From assembly GCF_001431315.2 (NCBI RefSeq), contig NZ_LKHV02000001.1, forward strand, positions 2,356,001-2,420,000: DNA of 64,000 nucleotides, given 5' to 3'. Shown here in pieces: positions 8,921 through 17,793 of this stretch. The position numbers and the translations under genes were made by a program. The first letter of the stretch is position 1. Each line of letters opens with the position of its first letter. The notes under the pieces are model-generated. The model had not been told where the DNA came from. It did not search any database and saw only the letters and a program-made list of their open reading frames with translations. The DNA comes from Candidatus Berkiella cookevillensis (GTDB taxonomy: Bacteria; Pseudomonadota; Gammaproteobacteria; Berkiellales; Berkiellaceae).

Positions 8921-9064
8921 AACGAAGTGAATGATGTTCTTCCCTTGGAATCAAGGGAAGAGGCTCAACTTTAGTTGAGCAGATGGATTTTTTTAAATCT
9001 ATTTTTAAAAATCCCTCCGCCGCAAACGGCGACTCCCTTTGACGGCAAAGGGAACATACGGCGC
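8921..9064. repeat. Mosaic of short palindromes (dispersed repeat, copy A)
   Basis: Several small hairpins sit in a row: CTTCCCTTGGAATCAAGGGAAG, CTCAACTTTAGTTGAG, CGCCG/CGGCG, TCCCTTTG/CAAAGGGA and GGCGCTTTGCGCC. The first part (8921-8996) is nearly repeated at 54208-54281, in the same orientation and also directly after a TPR gene. This marks it as a dispersed extragenic element of REP type, without coding capacity. Confidence 0.7.
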
Positions 9065-9069
9065 TTTGC

Positions 9070-9111
9070 GCCACTGGGGAATAATTTATTAATAAACTAG
9101 TGGCTTTTTTT
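9070..9111 (+). terminator. Probable intrinsic terminator after the TatT-like gene
   Basis: GCCACT at 9070-9075 pairs with AGTGGC at 9099-9104, and seven T follow. The loop is long and AT-rich. The T-run overlaps the stop codon of the convergent gene on the minus strand. Confidence 0.55.
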
Positions 9112-9745
9112 ATCCCTCAATTCTTCTAAATAGCAATCCTGAAGTAGAAACCATTAAGACGTATTGTTGCTTCGTTTGCGCTGGCACAAATGAAGCAGAA
9201 CCATATTCCGCATCCAATAAGAAATTCAAATGCGCAAATTGCTTTCTCAGCTCAAACATATCAAGCAATTTTGCTTCACTTAAAGAAAATACAGTTCTCG
9301 GTTTGGTTTGCTCATCTGCTAAATCAATGTAACGACCTGAAACACGAGCAAGCTCATAACTGGTATGGAAGCCTAAAATATTCGCCACTGGTTTCCATTT
9401 GAGTATATGGGCATCAATTAACAACTGATTGCCTGACAGCGTATATGTTTTACTCGTACCATTTGTAAAAACAAACTCTGCTTTAAACTGATTATTTTCC
9501 ATAGGCTCTACAGTCACCGTCGCAGCCAGCTGCTCAAGTGTAAGTGCCTGATATCCTTGTACAGACAAGGCGCCTAATCCAAAAATGCCGCCCAATAAAA
9601 TAAAGCAAAGTGACATAGCAAGATGCGTAGCCAATTGCCCAAAATGCCTACGACGCAAAGACATAATACTGCTCAAAAGAAAAATAACTGATAATACGCC
9701 CAGGGCAATTGCAAAATAATGTAATGGAGTTAAGGTTGTATACAT
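9110..9745 (-). CDS. Inner-membrane protein with two N-terminal helices, unknown function
   Basis: The 211-residue protein has two hydrophobic helices (about residues 9-27 and 38-62). A predominantly beta-type domain follows, presumably periplasmic or cytoplasmic (VTVEPMENNQFKAEFVFTNGTSKTYTLSGNQLLIDAHILKWKP..). Gammaproteobacterial homologues of this shape are sometimes labelled 'cation/multidrug efflux pump', but nothing here resembles a pump. It stands alone: convergent with the TatT-like gene and divergent from riboflavin synthase. Confidence 0.6.
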   Translation of the reverse strand: MYTTLTPLHYFAIALGVLSVIFLLSSIMSLRRRHFGQLATHLAMSLCFILLGGIFGLGALSVQGYQALTLEQLAATVTVEPMENNQFKAEFVFTNGTSKTYTLSGNQLLIDAHILKWKPVANILGFHTSYELARVSGRYIDLADEQTKPRTVFSLSEAKLLDMFELRKQFAHLNFLLDAEYGSASFVPAQTKQQYVLMVSTSGLLFRRIEG

Positions 9746-9908
9746 AGCGTTTTAAAACTAATGAAGAATACTATTAAGTTTAGCAAGGACTTTGAAAATG
9801 ACCTATGAGATCGACGCTTAAATTACCAAGAAAACAAATTGACTTAGTAACTCATAGTCATTAGACTCATATTTTTCCAAGATGCTGTCTTTTTGCGCAG
9901 GTTTTTTC

Positions 9909-10526
9909 ATGTTTACAGGCATTGTTCAAGGCACGGGTATCGTCGTCAAGTTAAACGCGCTTCACAACCTAACGCAAGTGGGTATTGCTGTCTCACCTTC
10001 TCTCTCTCAAAACATCCAGAAAGGTGCCAGCGTCAGTATAGATGGTGTTTGCTTAACTGTCGTTGGGCAGGAAGATAATACCCTTTACTTTGATATTGTT
10101 GCAGAAACACTGAACTGCACAACCTTCCGAAATCTGTATATCAATCAAGTGGTCAATATAGAGCGCGCACTCAAAATGGGTGATGAGTTAGGCGGGCATT
10201 TACTTTCAGGCCATGTTATGGGTACAGCCTCTGTGACGCTTATTGAAAAACCAAGCCCTGAACAAAGTAAACTATTTTTCACTTGGCCTGAAAAGTGGAT
10301 GTGTTACATCATCCCCAAAGGATTCATTGCCATTAATGGCGTAAGCTTAACCATCGTAGATACGGATCCAAGTGGTATATTTAGTGTTCATCTGATCCCT
10401 GAAACGCTTGAAACCACTAATTTATCAGCCTTAAAAGTTACGGCTGCTGTTAATATTGAAATCGACTATCAAACTCAAGTCTTAGTGCAAACTGTACAGC
10501 GCTTTTTAGCAGCGCAGAAAATCTAA
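9909..10526 (+). CDS. ribE: Riboflavin synthase, alpha subunit
   Basis: The enzyme dismutates two 6,7-dimethyl-8-ribityllumazine molecules to riboflavin and the diaminouracil. The 205-residue protein has two similar lumazine-binding barrels. The first begins MFTGIVQGTG and contains GASVSIDGVCLTV and GDELGGHLLSGHVMGTA. The second contains GFIAINGVSLTIVD and TLETTNL. The start was set at ATG 9909 because the family begins MFTGIV; the frame extends upstream to 9882 without conservation. No other rib gene is adjacent and I see no FMN riboswitch upstream. Confidence 0.95.
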   Translation: MFTGIVQGTGIVVKLNALHNLTQVGIAVSPSLSQNIQKGASVSIDGVCLTVVGQEDNTLYFDIVAETLNCTTFRNLYINQVVNIERALKMGDELGGHLLSGHVMGTASVTLIEKPSPEQSKLFFTWPEKWMCYIIPKGFIAINGVSLTIVDTDPSGIFSVHLIPETLETTNLSALKVTAAVNIEIDYQTQVLVQTVQRFLAAQKI

Positions 10527-10696
10527 ATTGCTCGTTCTCTATTTATACGTCTTGGATGCTAGCCCTTCTCGCAACTTCAATTTCAAAACGTATGAATAGC
10601 AGTAACAATTAGATAATCGACTATTGCATTTCATACAATTCATTCTAAAATCGTATTAACTTTTTGATGCGTGCGCTCTTGCGGGAGAAGCAATAA

Positions 10697-11518
10697 TTGA
10701 ATATCACGAGTATCTTTTATCCTGCAATTGCAAACAAATTTCCCTGCACATTTGGCGCATTGTGCCAAATATCGCATCTTAAAATTCTAAAATCCAACCA
10801 CGATGAAAAATCACTGATGCTCACGGCTCAAATCCTTTGGTGGGGATTAGGTCTGACTTTAAGCTACGATATCTGTGAGAGCTTATTACATTGGCCACAT
10901 TGGATGGCCATGGCATCTTACGCCGCACTGATGATTGCCAGTACATGGTTTGGTTTAAGAAGCATGGTTTTAATCGCATTCTTAACTTTTCCATCTCTAC
11001 TCGGTATTTTATATTTTTCTGCTTTTGATGTGCTCGCGGGTACATCATTCGTAGCACTCTGGAGCCAATTACTGGCAAGCAAGCTATTGGAGTATCTTGG
11101 CTGGTTTTTAATGGTACTAGGCAGTTTTATCAATGCTGCAGACGGTAATGCAAAAAAAATAACAATAAGTACCCTCGCTTGCTATGCCTGCTTAGCCTTA
11201 GGGAGCATACTCATGATCACTTCAGCAGTTCAATTGGCTCAAAATAACGATCCAGCCAAACAACTCTTTATTGGTGTACAACAGATCTCTTATTTCTTAT
11301 GGGCTTTTGGCTTAACCTCTGCAAAAATCACTCAAGCTAAGCCAGAAAAACCAAGTATCAAGCTACCCTCTAAGTATTTTCTGCTCATCGCTGGCACTAT
11401 TGGCATTGTCATCTATGATTGGATGTTTCTAAGTATCAGTGGTTGGATACAATGTGGATTTATGTTGCTTCCTCCCTTTGCTTTATTGTTGATAAGCCGA
11501 TATTTTTCTTTTGATTAA
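10697..11518 (+). CDS. Polytopic membrane protein of unknown function
   Basis: The 273-residue protein has about seven hydrophobic helices from residue 42 onwards (LTAQILWWGLGLTLSY..., HWMAMASYAALMIASTWFGL, MVLIAFLTFPSLLGILYF, KYFLLIAGTIGIVIYDWMF). The TTG start is supported by GGAGAAG 7 bases upstream. If translation began at an internal ATG, 10817 would be the choice (MLTAQILWW). I do not recognise the family, and no polar motif suggests a substrate. Confidence 0.6.
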   Translation: MNITSIFYPAIANKFPCTFGALCQISHLKILKSNHDEKSLMLTAQILWWGLGLTLSYDICESLLHWPHWMAMASYAALMIASTWFGLRSMVLIAFLTFPSLLGILYFSAFDVLAGTSFVALWSQLLASKLLEYLGWFLMVLGSFINAADGNAKKITISTLACYACLALGSILMITSAVQLAQNNDPAKQLFIGVQQISYFLWAFGLTSAKITQAKPEKPSIKLPSKYFLLIAGTIGIVIYDWMFLSISGWIQCGFMLLPPFALLLISRYFSFD

Positions 11519-11961
11519 GAGCAGTAAAAATTTTAAAAAACCATCTTATTGATGAGCAACGCGAATCGAGATCCCACTTTTTGAAGGAAGACGCTCGTAG
11601 TGCAAGGGGGATTGATGTAATGATACTGATTCTTCTACAAATTGAGCGTAGCGAATGATTTTTTCCTCTACCAATTTTGGGAGAGGACGCCCGCAGGGCA
11701 GGTGAGGGTTTTTAAAGATTATAAAGTTATTGATTTTGGGATAATGCTATTTTGAAAAATTTATAATGAGTTCTAGAACAAATTATTTTTGAGGCAGAAT
11801 AATCAATAAATAATTAACTTATTTAACTCTCACCTGCTTCTTCGAAGCTCCCTCTCCCAAAATTGGTAGAGGGGAAAATGTTCGCTTTGCGAACGAAGCA
11901 AAAGACAGTATTTATTAATGCCAAATTCATCGCTGCGCTCATTAATACATGATTATAGGCA
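11519..11961. repeat. Intergenic region with an inverted pair of palindromic repeats
   Basis: No gene is seen here. A 22-base module CCTCTACCAATTTTGGGAGAGG at 11665-11686, followed by CAGGTGAGGG, reappears in inverted orientation at 11827-11872 (CTCACCTG then CCTCTCCCAAAATTGGTAGAGG). The two copies could fold on each other across about 120 AT-rich bases. Short GCGTAGCG and TTCGCTTTGCGAA palindromes flank them. These look like REP-type extragenic elements. Confidence 0.65.
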
Positions 11962-11996
11962 TAAAAAAACCACGTGAGGTTAACCCTGACGTGGTT
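11962..11996 (-). terminator. Intrinsic terminator of rplM-rpsI
   Basis: Reading on the minus strand, CCACGTCAGGGTTAACCTCACGTGG forms a strong hairpin immediately followed by seven T. It lies 22 bases after the rpsI stop. The other strand also has a short T-run, so it may work in both directions. Confidence 0.85.
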
Positions 11997-12017
11997 TTTA
12001 TAGAAGCGGTGCAATAA

Positions 12018-12485
12018 TTAACGTTTAGAGTATTGCTCAACTTTACGTGCTTTACGATGACCCACTTTCTTACGTTCAACACAACGTGCATCACGTGTTA
12101 CAAAACCTGATTTTCTCAAAAGTTGTCTAAAAGTTTGTGGCCCGCCTTGGTTTCCGCCTTCAGAACTATCTTCTTCTTGGAAACTTTGGTTGCTTTGTAT
12201 GCCAGACTCATCATAATTCATAAGGGCACGTGTAATGCCATGACGTATTGCACTGGCTTGTCCCATAGGGCCACTGCCTTCAACGCGAATACGGATATTG
12301 AACTGATTTGCCATGTTGACGCACTCAAGGGGTTGTCTAACAATCATATGCGCAGCTTTACGACCACCGAAGTATTCTTCCAAGCTACGATTATTAATTG
12401 TTATCTCACCATTACCACGTTGTATGAAAACACGTGCAATTGCAGATTTTCTACGACCGGTACCATAATATTGTTCAACTGTCAT
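12018..12485 (-). CDS. rpsI: 30S ribosomal protein S9 (uS9) with an internal insertion
   Basis: S9 is a small-subunit head protein whose C-terminal SKR tail reaches the P-site t[44 protein letters not shown] and the end KVEQYSKR are all conserved. The protein has 155 residues instead of about 130. Residues 95-118 (12132-12203; Q/E/D/S/G-rich) are inserted between the conserved YDES and [10 protein letters not shown]. The reading frame is intact, so this is a real in-frame insertion and not a frameshift. It follows rplM by 41 bases and ends at a terminator. Confidence 0.97.
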   Translation of the reverse strand: MTVEQYYGTGRRKSAIARVFIQRGNGEITINNRSLEEYFGGRKAAHMIVRQPLECVNMANQFNIRIRVEGSGPMGQASAIRHGITRALMNYDESGIQSNQSFQEEDSSEGGNQGGPQTFRQLLRKSGFVTRDARCVERKKVGHRKARKVEQYSKR

Positions 12486-12526
12486 TTCACTTTTACCCTA
12501 TTACTTATAATAAGTGTTTTTTCAAT

Positions 12527-12961
12527 TTAGACTTCAACTGCATATGCTTTTGGTTCTTGAGCTTGATGTGGATGCTCAGCGCCCGCATAAACGTGAAGTT
12601 TCTTAAACATTTGTCTACCTAAAGGACCTTTAGGTAACATTCTTTTCACTGCATACTCAATGATCCGCTCTGGATATTTAGCTCTCAACTTTTCAAGGGT
12701 GACAGACTTAATACCACCTGGATAACCTGTATGGTGATGATAGTACTTGGTTTGTTCTTTCTTACCTGTTGCATGCACTTCAGCTGCATTAATAATAACC
12801 ACCGCATCACCCATATCAATGTGAGGGGTGTATAAAGGCTTGTGTTTGCCTCTTAGTAATGTGGCTACCCTAGTAGCTAAGCGACCAATAGGCAAGCCTT
12901 TAGCATCAATAACGAACCAATCTCTTTTGATGTCTTTAGGTCTGGCAAAATACGTTTTCAT
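12527..12961 (-). CDS. rplM: 50S ribosomal protein L13 (uL13)
   Basis: L13 is an early-assembling large-subunit protein. The 144-residue protein contains [38 protein letters not shown], the HHTGYPGG motif and the [18 protein letters not shown] block, all typical. The start was set at ATG 12961 (MKTYFA..), matching the family N-terminus. The longer frame to 13015 has no conserved extension. It precedes rpsI in the usual two-gene operon. Confidence 0.97.
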   Translation of the reverse strand: MKTYFARPKDIKRDWFVIDAKGLPIGRLATRVATLLRGKHKPLYTPHIDMGDAVVIINAAEVHATGKKEQTKYYHHHTGYPGGIKSVTLEKLRAKYPERIIEYAVKRMLPKGPLGRQMFKKLHVYAGAEHPHQAQEPKAYAVEV

Positions 12962-13183
12962 TTTTCTTGCTCTAACTCCAGGGAATTGCCATTTAGAAGT
13001 TGGGGGATTATACAAGACTCAATACATAGTTACAATGGAATAGGGCCACCATTTTGCTTTTGCTTCTTGGTTTATTTTCTTAAAAACGCAGCTAAGTAGC
13101 CTTCAACTAACTAAAAAACAGTGTTAAATCTCATTATGCACTTTACACTATTAATGTATATTAGAGTACAAATAAAGTATTGG

Positions 13184-13501
13184 TTAATTAGCCAACCTTA
13201 ATCTTTCAACAATCACGTCATTCACAACATGCTTTTCAATTATCTCATCAATATCAGCTAAATTTTCGTATCTATACCATATGTTATCTGGATAAATCAC
13301 CATTACAGGGCCTTCCTCACATCTACCAAGACAGCCGCTGGTGCTTGTTCTCATAAAGGACTTGCCATGAATGCCTAATTTTTTTAGTTTCTTTTTAGCG
13401 TACTCTCGCATCGCATTTGCATCTCCTTGTGCACAACATTTTTTTTCGTTGCCACGAAGATTAGTACAAAAGAAAACATGTCGCTGGTAATATGACATCA
13501 A
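13184..13501 (-). CDS. Thioredoxin-like 2Fe-2S ferredoxin
   Basis: The 105-residue protein begins with a beta strand and the first cluster cysteine (QRHVFFCTN). It then has the Cys pair of KKCCAQGD and the CLGRCEEGPVMVIYPD motif, which together give the four-cysteine pattern of the (2Fe-2S) ferredoxin family related to NuoE and the Azotobacter/Aquifex thioredoxin-fold ferredoxins. It is probably a cytoplasmic electron carrier. The next gene (GlcF-like) is divergent with a 38-base gap, so the promoters must overlap. The second methionine, one codon in, is an equally plausible start. Confidence 0.85.
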   Translation of the reverse strand: MMSYYQRHVFFCTNLRGNEKKCCAQGDANAMREYAKKKLKKLGIHGKSFMRTSTSGCLGRCEEGPVMVIYPDNIWYRYENLADIDEIIEKHVVNDVIVERLRLAN

Positions 13502-13539
13502 TCACCTAAAAATTTTAAAGCGCCATTATACGTTAATCT

Positions 13540-14868
13540 ATGAACGAATCCATTTCAGATCCCAGCTTGTGCGCTTCTCATACACACCCCTCTTCTGGTG
13601 CAAGTACTAATATGATTGTACGTGACCTTGCGAGTCAATGCGTGAAGTGTGGGTTATGTTTACCTCACTGCCCAACCTACACTACTTTAAAAGATGAGAA
13701 TGAATCGCCTCGAGGACGTATCGAATTACTAAAGGCACTTGCAGAAGATCATCTTGCACTTACACCTAAGGTAAAGACCCATCTCGATCAGTGCCTAACC
13801 TGTCGCGCATGCGAACGTGTATGTCCGGCAAAAGTAGAATATGGAAAGCTCATCACCAAAGGCCGCGCGATGATCAAGCAACATCCGCAATCGCCTAAGA
13901 TTCATTCTTTGACATCAACCTTATTAGGCTACATTGTTGCACACCCTAAACTTCTCGCTGCGCTGCATTGGCTATTATGGCTCATAGAAATAAGTAAAAT
14001 CCGAGTAATTACCAGTAAAATTCACTTGCCTCAGCTAATCGGCTTAGGCAAACTGAATCAGTTTCTGCCAACGGTTTCCAAACCTATTTCTTTCAAATCT
14101 TTTTATCCTGCCATTGGAGCGCGCCAAGGATCGGTTGGGTTATTTTTAGGGTGCTTTCAGAAATTGACCGACCCTGAAATTTACACTGCGAGCCTTCGAG
14201 TACTCACACACTTGGGCTATGATGTTCACATACCTAAAGCGCAAAGTTGCTGTGCTGCTATTGCATTACATTCGGGTAATACAAAACAAGCAAATGAACT
14301 GATTGAAAAAAATGTGAACGCTTTTGAAAAACTCTTTGATGCAAAGGTGGACTATGTTGTATCACTTGCAACAGGATGTGGCACAACATTGAAAGATTAT
14401 CCCGATCATATCGATGCAGAAAAAACTCAAACAGGTTTGCATCATTCTTTTGCAACCAAAATCGTCGATATCTCAAGATTGGTTCTTCGCTCTACTTGGC
14501 CTGAGAACTTAAAATTAAAAAATTTTGAAAAAAAAATTGCACTCCATTCTCCCTGCACTTTAAAAAATGTTTGGCAAACATCCGATCATGCAGAACAGAT
14601 TTTAAAACGAATTCCAGGTTCAGAAATTTCTCTGATCCAAGACCCGTTTTGCTGCGGAGCAGCGGGAACGTATATGATTGATTTCACTAATATTTCAGAG
14701 AGTCTTGTCGATAAAATCGTAGATGAATTAAAGCCCATGAAAGTTGATATTTTAGCGACATCGAACATCGGTTGCGCACTCCATTTACAGCAAACTTTTA
14801 AGCGTTACAAACTACCTATTCAAGTTACACATCCCATTGTAATACTCTCGAACTCAATAATTTTTTGA
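13540..14868 (+). CDS. GlcF/LutA-like (Fe-S)-binding oxidoreductase subunit
   Basis: The 442-residue protein has two 4Fe-4S ferredoxin motifs near the N-terminus (CVKCGLCLPHC at residues 34-44 and CLTCRACERVCP about 50 residues later). Two CCG cysteine-rich domains follow (GCFQ...SCCAA and SPCTL...PFCCGAAG...NIGCALH). This is the layout of the glycolate oxidase iron-sulfur subunit GlcF. No glcD or glcE partner is in the window, so the substrate is uncertain. Residues 1-25 are poorly conserved and ATG 13612 is an alternative start. Confidence 0.8.
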   Translation: MNESISDPSLCASHTHPSSGASTNMIVRDLASQCVKCGLCLPHCPTYTTLKDENESPRGRIELLKALAEDHLALTPKVKTHLDQCLTCRACERVCPAKVEYGKLITKGRAMIKQHPQSPKIHSLTSTLLGYIVAHPKLLAALHWLLWLIEISKIRVITSKIHLPQLIGLGKLNQFLPTVSKPISFKSFYPAIGARQGSVGLFLGCFQKLTDPEIYTASLRVLTHLGYDVHIPKAQSCCAAIALHSGNTKQANELIEKNVNAFEKLFDAKVDYVVSLATGCGTTLKDYPDHIDAEKTQTGLHHSFATKIVDISRLVLRSTWPENLKLKNFEKKIALHSPCTLKNVWQTSDHAEQILKRIPGSEISLIQDPFCCGAAGTYMIDFTNISESLVDKIVDELKPMKVDILATSNIGCALHLQQTFKRYKLPIQVTHPIVILSNSIIF

Positions 14869-14946
14869 AATGGGTACTACACATTATCTAAAAGTATGCT
14901 ATCTTTATATCGGTAATCCTGCAGGTGTGTGACTAAGGAGAGCATC

Positions 14947-15369
14947 ATGGCTGCCAGAAAAAAAACTGCTGCAAAAACGACAGGTACAACAGTGAAAAAA
15001 GCAACACGCAAAACGGTTAAACGCAAAACAGCTGCTAAAGCTGCTAAGAAGAAAACCGCTGCTAAAGCTAAAAAAGCTGTTAAGAAAAAAACCGCTGCTA
15101 AGCGCAAAACGGTTGCTAAAAAAGTAACCAAGAAAGTAACGAAGCGCAAAGTGACGAAAGCTAAAGTAACAAAAGCTAAAGCTGCAACAAAGCGTAAGAC
15201 TGCTGCTAAGAAGCCAACGGCTGCTAAGACAGCAACCAAAAAACGCAAAACAACTGCTAAACCTAAAGCTGCTAAAGCGAAAGGAACTGTTGTTAAGGCT
15301 GTTAAAGCTGCCAAGAAAGTTGTTGCTAAAGTTAAGCGTACCGTTCGTAAGAAAGCAAAGAAAGCTTAA
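14947..15369 (+). CDS. Histone H1-like lysine/alanine-rich DNA-binding protein
   Basis: The 140-residue protein consists almost entirely of K, A, T, R and V in short repeats (KKTAAK, KAKKAVKK, KRKTAAKK), with no folded domain. Such tails resemble eukaryotic histone H1 C-termini and the Hc2/HctB, AlgP and Coxiella/Legionella H1-like proteins that compact the nucleoid or alter transcription in a developmental stage. AAGGAG lies 6 bases before ATG 14947, which fixes the start; the GTG at 14929 is not needed. It is monocistronic and ends in a strong terminator at 15403-15438. Confidence 0.85.
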   Translation: MAARKKTAAKTTGTTVKKATRKTVKRKTAAKAAKKKTAAKAKKAVKKKTAAKRKTVAKKVTKKVTKRKVTKAKVTKAKAATKRKTAAKKPTAAKTATKKRKTTAKPKAAKAKGTVVKAVKAAKKVVAKVKRTVRKKAKKA

Positions 15370-15402
15370 GATTTACTTCTTTAAGCTTGCAGTATCTTTC
15401 TT

Positions 15403-15438
15403 AAAAAGCCATCAACTTATCATTGATGGCTTTTTTTT
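15403..15438 (+). terminator. Intrinsic terminator of the histone-like gene
   Basis: The stem GCCATCA/TGATGGC has a 9-base loop and eight T follow it. Five A on the left side mean it can also terminate the convergent feoB transcript. Confidence 0.9.
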
Positions 15439-15474
15439 ATCTATCCCTTTTCCCATAAAGTAAACGTTTGATCT

Positions 15475-17793
15475 TTAAGAGCTTTTATAGACAATCTGTG
15501 TTGGCAGCGCTCGGCTTCCCTTTTGTTTTCCAACAAGGTGAATCCCCCAAATCGTAGCCGCCAATACAAGCGTTATTGCAGAACACCAAATTGAAGAAAC
15601 AACTGGCTGCATAAACCAAACACTTAATTGGAAATACATGACAGAGATACAATAAGCCAACCCAGTCGTCCAGCAGACTGAAAATACGGTCCAACCTCTT
15701 TTGACTTCTCTAACCATTGCTGCAGTCGCAGATACACAAGGGAAATACAATAAGACGAATAACAGATATGCAAAGGCGGCATGCTCACTACCAAAACGCA
15801 ATTGCATTTCTTGATGTGCTTTTTTATCAAGCGTTTCAACCGGCGCTTTCGCGGCAATAGGATTTGCAAATGCACCTCGTAAGGTGAGTATATTCTCAGG
15901 TATTGTCATGATTGCGCCGTATAGCGCTTGCTGATAATGCACTGGCTCGCTCTCAAGAGATGTACCCATATCTTGAGCGTATAAAGTGTTCAATGAACCT
16001 ATCACCACTTCTTTAGCAAGAATCCCCGTAAAGAGTCCCACTGTTGCCGGCCAATTTTCTTCTGTCAGTCCCATAGGCGCAAAAATAGGCGTCACTTGCT
16101 TTGCCATTGCAGACAGCGCTGTCTGTTGCCCCGCTTGTGAATCACTGTCAGGAATATGTATTGCACTTAAGACACCAATCACAGCACATACTGGCACAAT
16201 TAAACGCATAGCATTGATAATAAAGCGTTTTAAACGATGGTAACTTAAACGTGTCAAGCTACGAAAGGTTGGTAAGGTATATTCAGGCATTTCCATAATC
16301 AGAGGCGAAACAGATCCATTGAGGATGGTTTTCTTTAGCAGCAAGCCCGTAAAAATCGCCATGAGTATGCCAATTAAATATAGAGCAAACACCACATTCT
16401 GACCATTGTGTGGAAAGAAGATAGAAACAAATACCGTGAAAATAGCTAAACGAGCGCCACAAGACATAAAAGGACTCATCATCACGGTAAGAATTCTATC
16501 TCTTTTATGATCTAAGGTTCTGGCTCCAAGAATGGCTGGCACATTACAACCAAAGCCAATGATCATGGGTACAAATGATTTGCCCGGCAAACCTAAAAAG
16601 AGCATCAAACGATCCATCACAATAGCGGCACGCGCCATATAGCCACTTGATTCTAAGAAAGCTAAAGCAAAAAACATTGCGCCAATGACAGGAATAAAGG
16701 TAAGAACTGTACTCACTCCTTGCCCAACGCCTTGACAGAAAATCACCATCCATTCTGGTGCAAAGAACGATCTTAAAAGATCGCCTACACCATGCACAAA
16801 CAAAAGCTCTGTCATTTGCTCGATACAATCTTGAAAGGCACCACCCACATTGATGGCAAAGAAAAATAAAAGATACATCACCGCTAAAAAGCACGGCAGC
16901 CCTAACCATCGATGACAAGTCCACTTATCTATCCAGCGTGTCATCTTGGAAGTTTTAATAAATTGTACATTTAGCATTTTAGAGGAAGGCGCAATGACAC
17001 TCAGCATTAATTTTTCGATAAACGCATAGCGCGCACTTGCAATGTGGATATCTAGTTCTGCATCATTTTTTGCAGTATCTGATAATATTTCATGAATTTT
17101 ATCTACCTCTGTATTCGACAATTGCTCCTGCGAATAAAGCTCCCCTTCTAACCATCGTACGGCCTGACTTCTTGAAACAGGAGGAGAGATTTCATTGACA
17201 AGGCGCTCAATCCTGCCTTCAATCATTGGGGGATAGCTTAAATGAAACTTAGGTATTTCTGGTTTTGCAAAGAGTAGTGTTTTTAATTCTTCTATGCCCG
17301 CACCTGTTTTGGCAGAAACAGCGACCACAGGGCAACCCAACAATTTTTGTAGCTGAAATAAACTAAAATGAATATTCTTTTTTTGGGCTAAATCGATACG
17401 CGTCAAGACAACAATCGTAGGCAAGCCTAACTCTAAGCATTGTAATGTTAGATACAGATTCCGCTCTAAACTTGAAGCATCTACGATATTAACAACAACA
17501 TCAAACTGCTTTTCATCGATGAAGCGCCGTGTGATTTGCTCATCTTCATTGCCATCTTGATTTTCATCATGCGTAATTTGAGAAAATGTATAAATGCCGG
17601 GAAGATCAATCAATTGAATTTTTTGAGCATCTAGGGTGCATTCGGCAGATACCCAATCAACAGTAACACCACAAAAGTTACCTGTTTTTTGATTTGCGCC
17701 TGTTAATTTATTATAAAGTGTTGTTTTTCCACTATTGGGATTACCCACAAACGCAATGGTCTGCAGAAACGGCTTTGTCTCCACAACGCTCAT
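15475..17793 (-). CDS. feoB: Ferrous iron transporter FeoB
   Basis: FeoB is the inner-membrane Fe(II) uptake protein. The 772-residue protein has an N-terminal G domain with G1 GNPNSGKTT (residues 17-25), the switch region FCGVTVDW, G3 DLPGIY and G4 TRID. A helical spacer follows, then the polytopic region with two Gate domains (GFGCNVPAILGARTL, SPFMSCGARLAIFTVF, KEVVIGSLNTLYAQ). It overlaps feoA by 53 bases, so the two are co-translated. No feoC is adjacent. Confidence 0.96.
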   Translation of the reverse strand: MSVVETKPFLQTIAFVGNPNSGKTTLYNKLTGANQKTGNFCGVTVDWVSAECTLDAQKIQLIDLPGIYTFSQITHDENQDGNEDEQITRRFIDEKQFDVVVNIVDASSLERNLYLTLQCLELGLPTIVVLTRIDLAQKKNIHFSLFQLQKLLGCPVVAVSAKTGAGIEELKTLLFAKPEIPKFHLSYPPMIEGRIERLVNEISPPVSRSQAVRWLEGELYSQEQLSNTEVDKIHEILSDTAKNDAELDIHIASARYAFIEKLMLSVIAPSSKMLNVQFIKTSKMTRWIDKWTCHRWLGLPCFLAVMYLLFFFAINVGGAFQDCIEQMTELLFVHGVGDLLRSFFAPEWMVIFCQGVGQGVSTVLTFIPVIGAMFFALAFLESSGYMARAAIVMDRLMLFLGLPGKSFVPMIIGFGCNVPAILGARTLDHKRDRILTVMMSPFMSCGARLAIFTVFVSIFFPHNGQNVVFALYLIGILMAIFTGLLLKKTILNGSVSPLIMEMPEYTLPTFRSLTRLSYHRLKRFIINAMRLIVPVCAVIGVLSAIHIPDSDSQAGQQTALSAMAKQVTPIFAPMGLTEENWPATVGLFTGILAKEVVIGSLNTLYAQDMGTSLESEPVHYQQALYGAIMTIPENILTLRGAFANPIAAKAPVETLDKKAHQEMQLRFGSEHAAFAYLLFVLLYFPCVSATAAMVREVKRGWTVFSVCWTTGLAYCISVMYFQLSVWFMQPVVSSIWCSAITLVLAATIWGIHLVGKQKGSRALPTQIVYKSS

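Noticed and set aside
9746-9908. FMN riboswitch upstream of riboflavin synthase
   Set aside because: The conserved RFN-element blocks are not visible in this short leader.
12132-12203. Frameshift or assembly error in rpsI
   Set aside because: The frame is intact on both sides, and the inserted codons encode a plausible polar linker.
12123-12530. Plus-strand frame over rpsI
   Set aside because: It is a shadow of the highly conserved S9 gene.
14877-15314. Long hydrophobic minus-strand frame
   Set aside because: It is the antisense of the lysine-rich histone-like gene. AAA/GCT repeats read backwards give F/L/A-rich peptides.
14947-15369. CRISPR or tandem repeat array
   Set aside because: The repeated GCTAAA/AAGAAA words are codons for K and A in an open frame with varied spacing, not a spaced repeat array.
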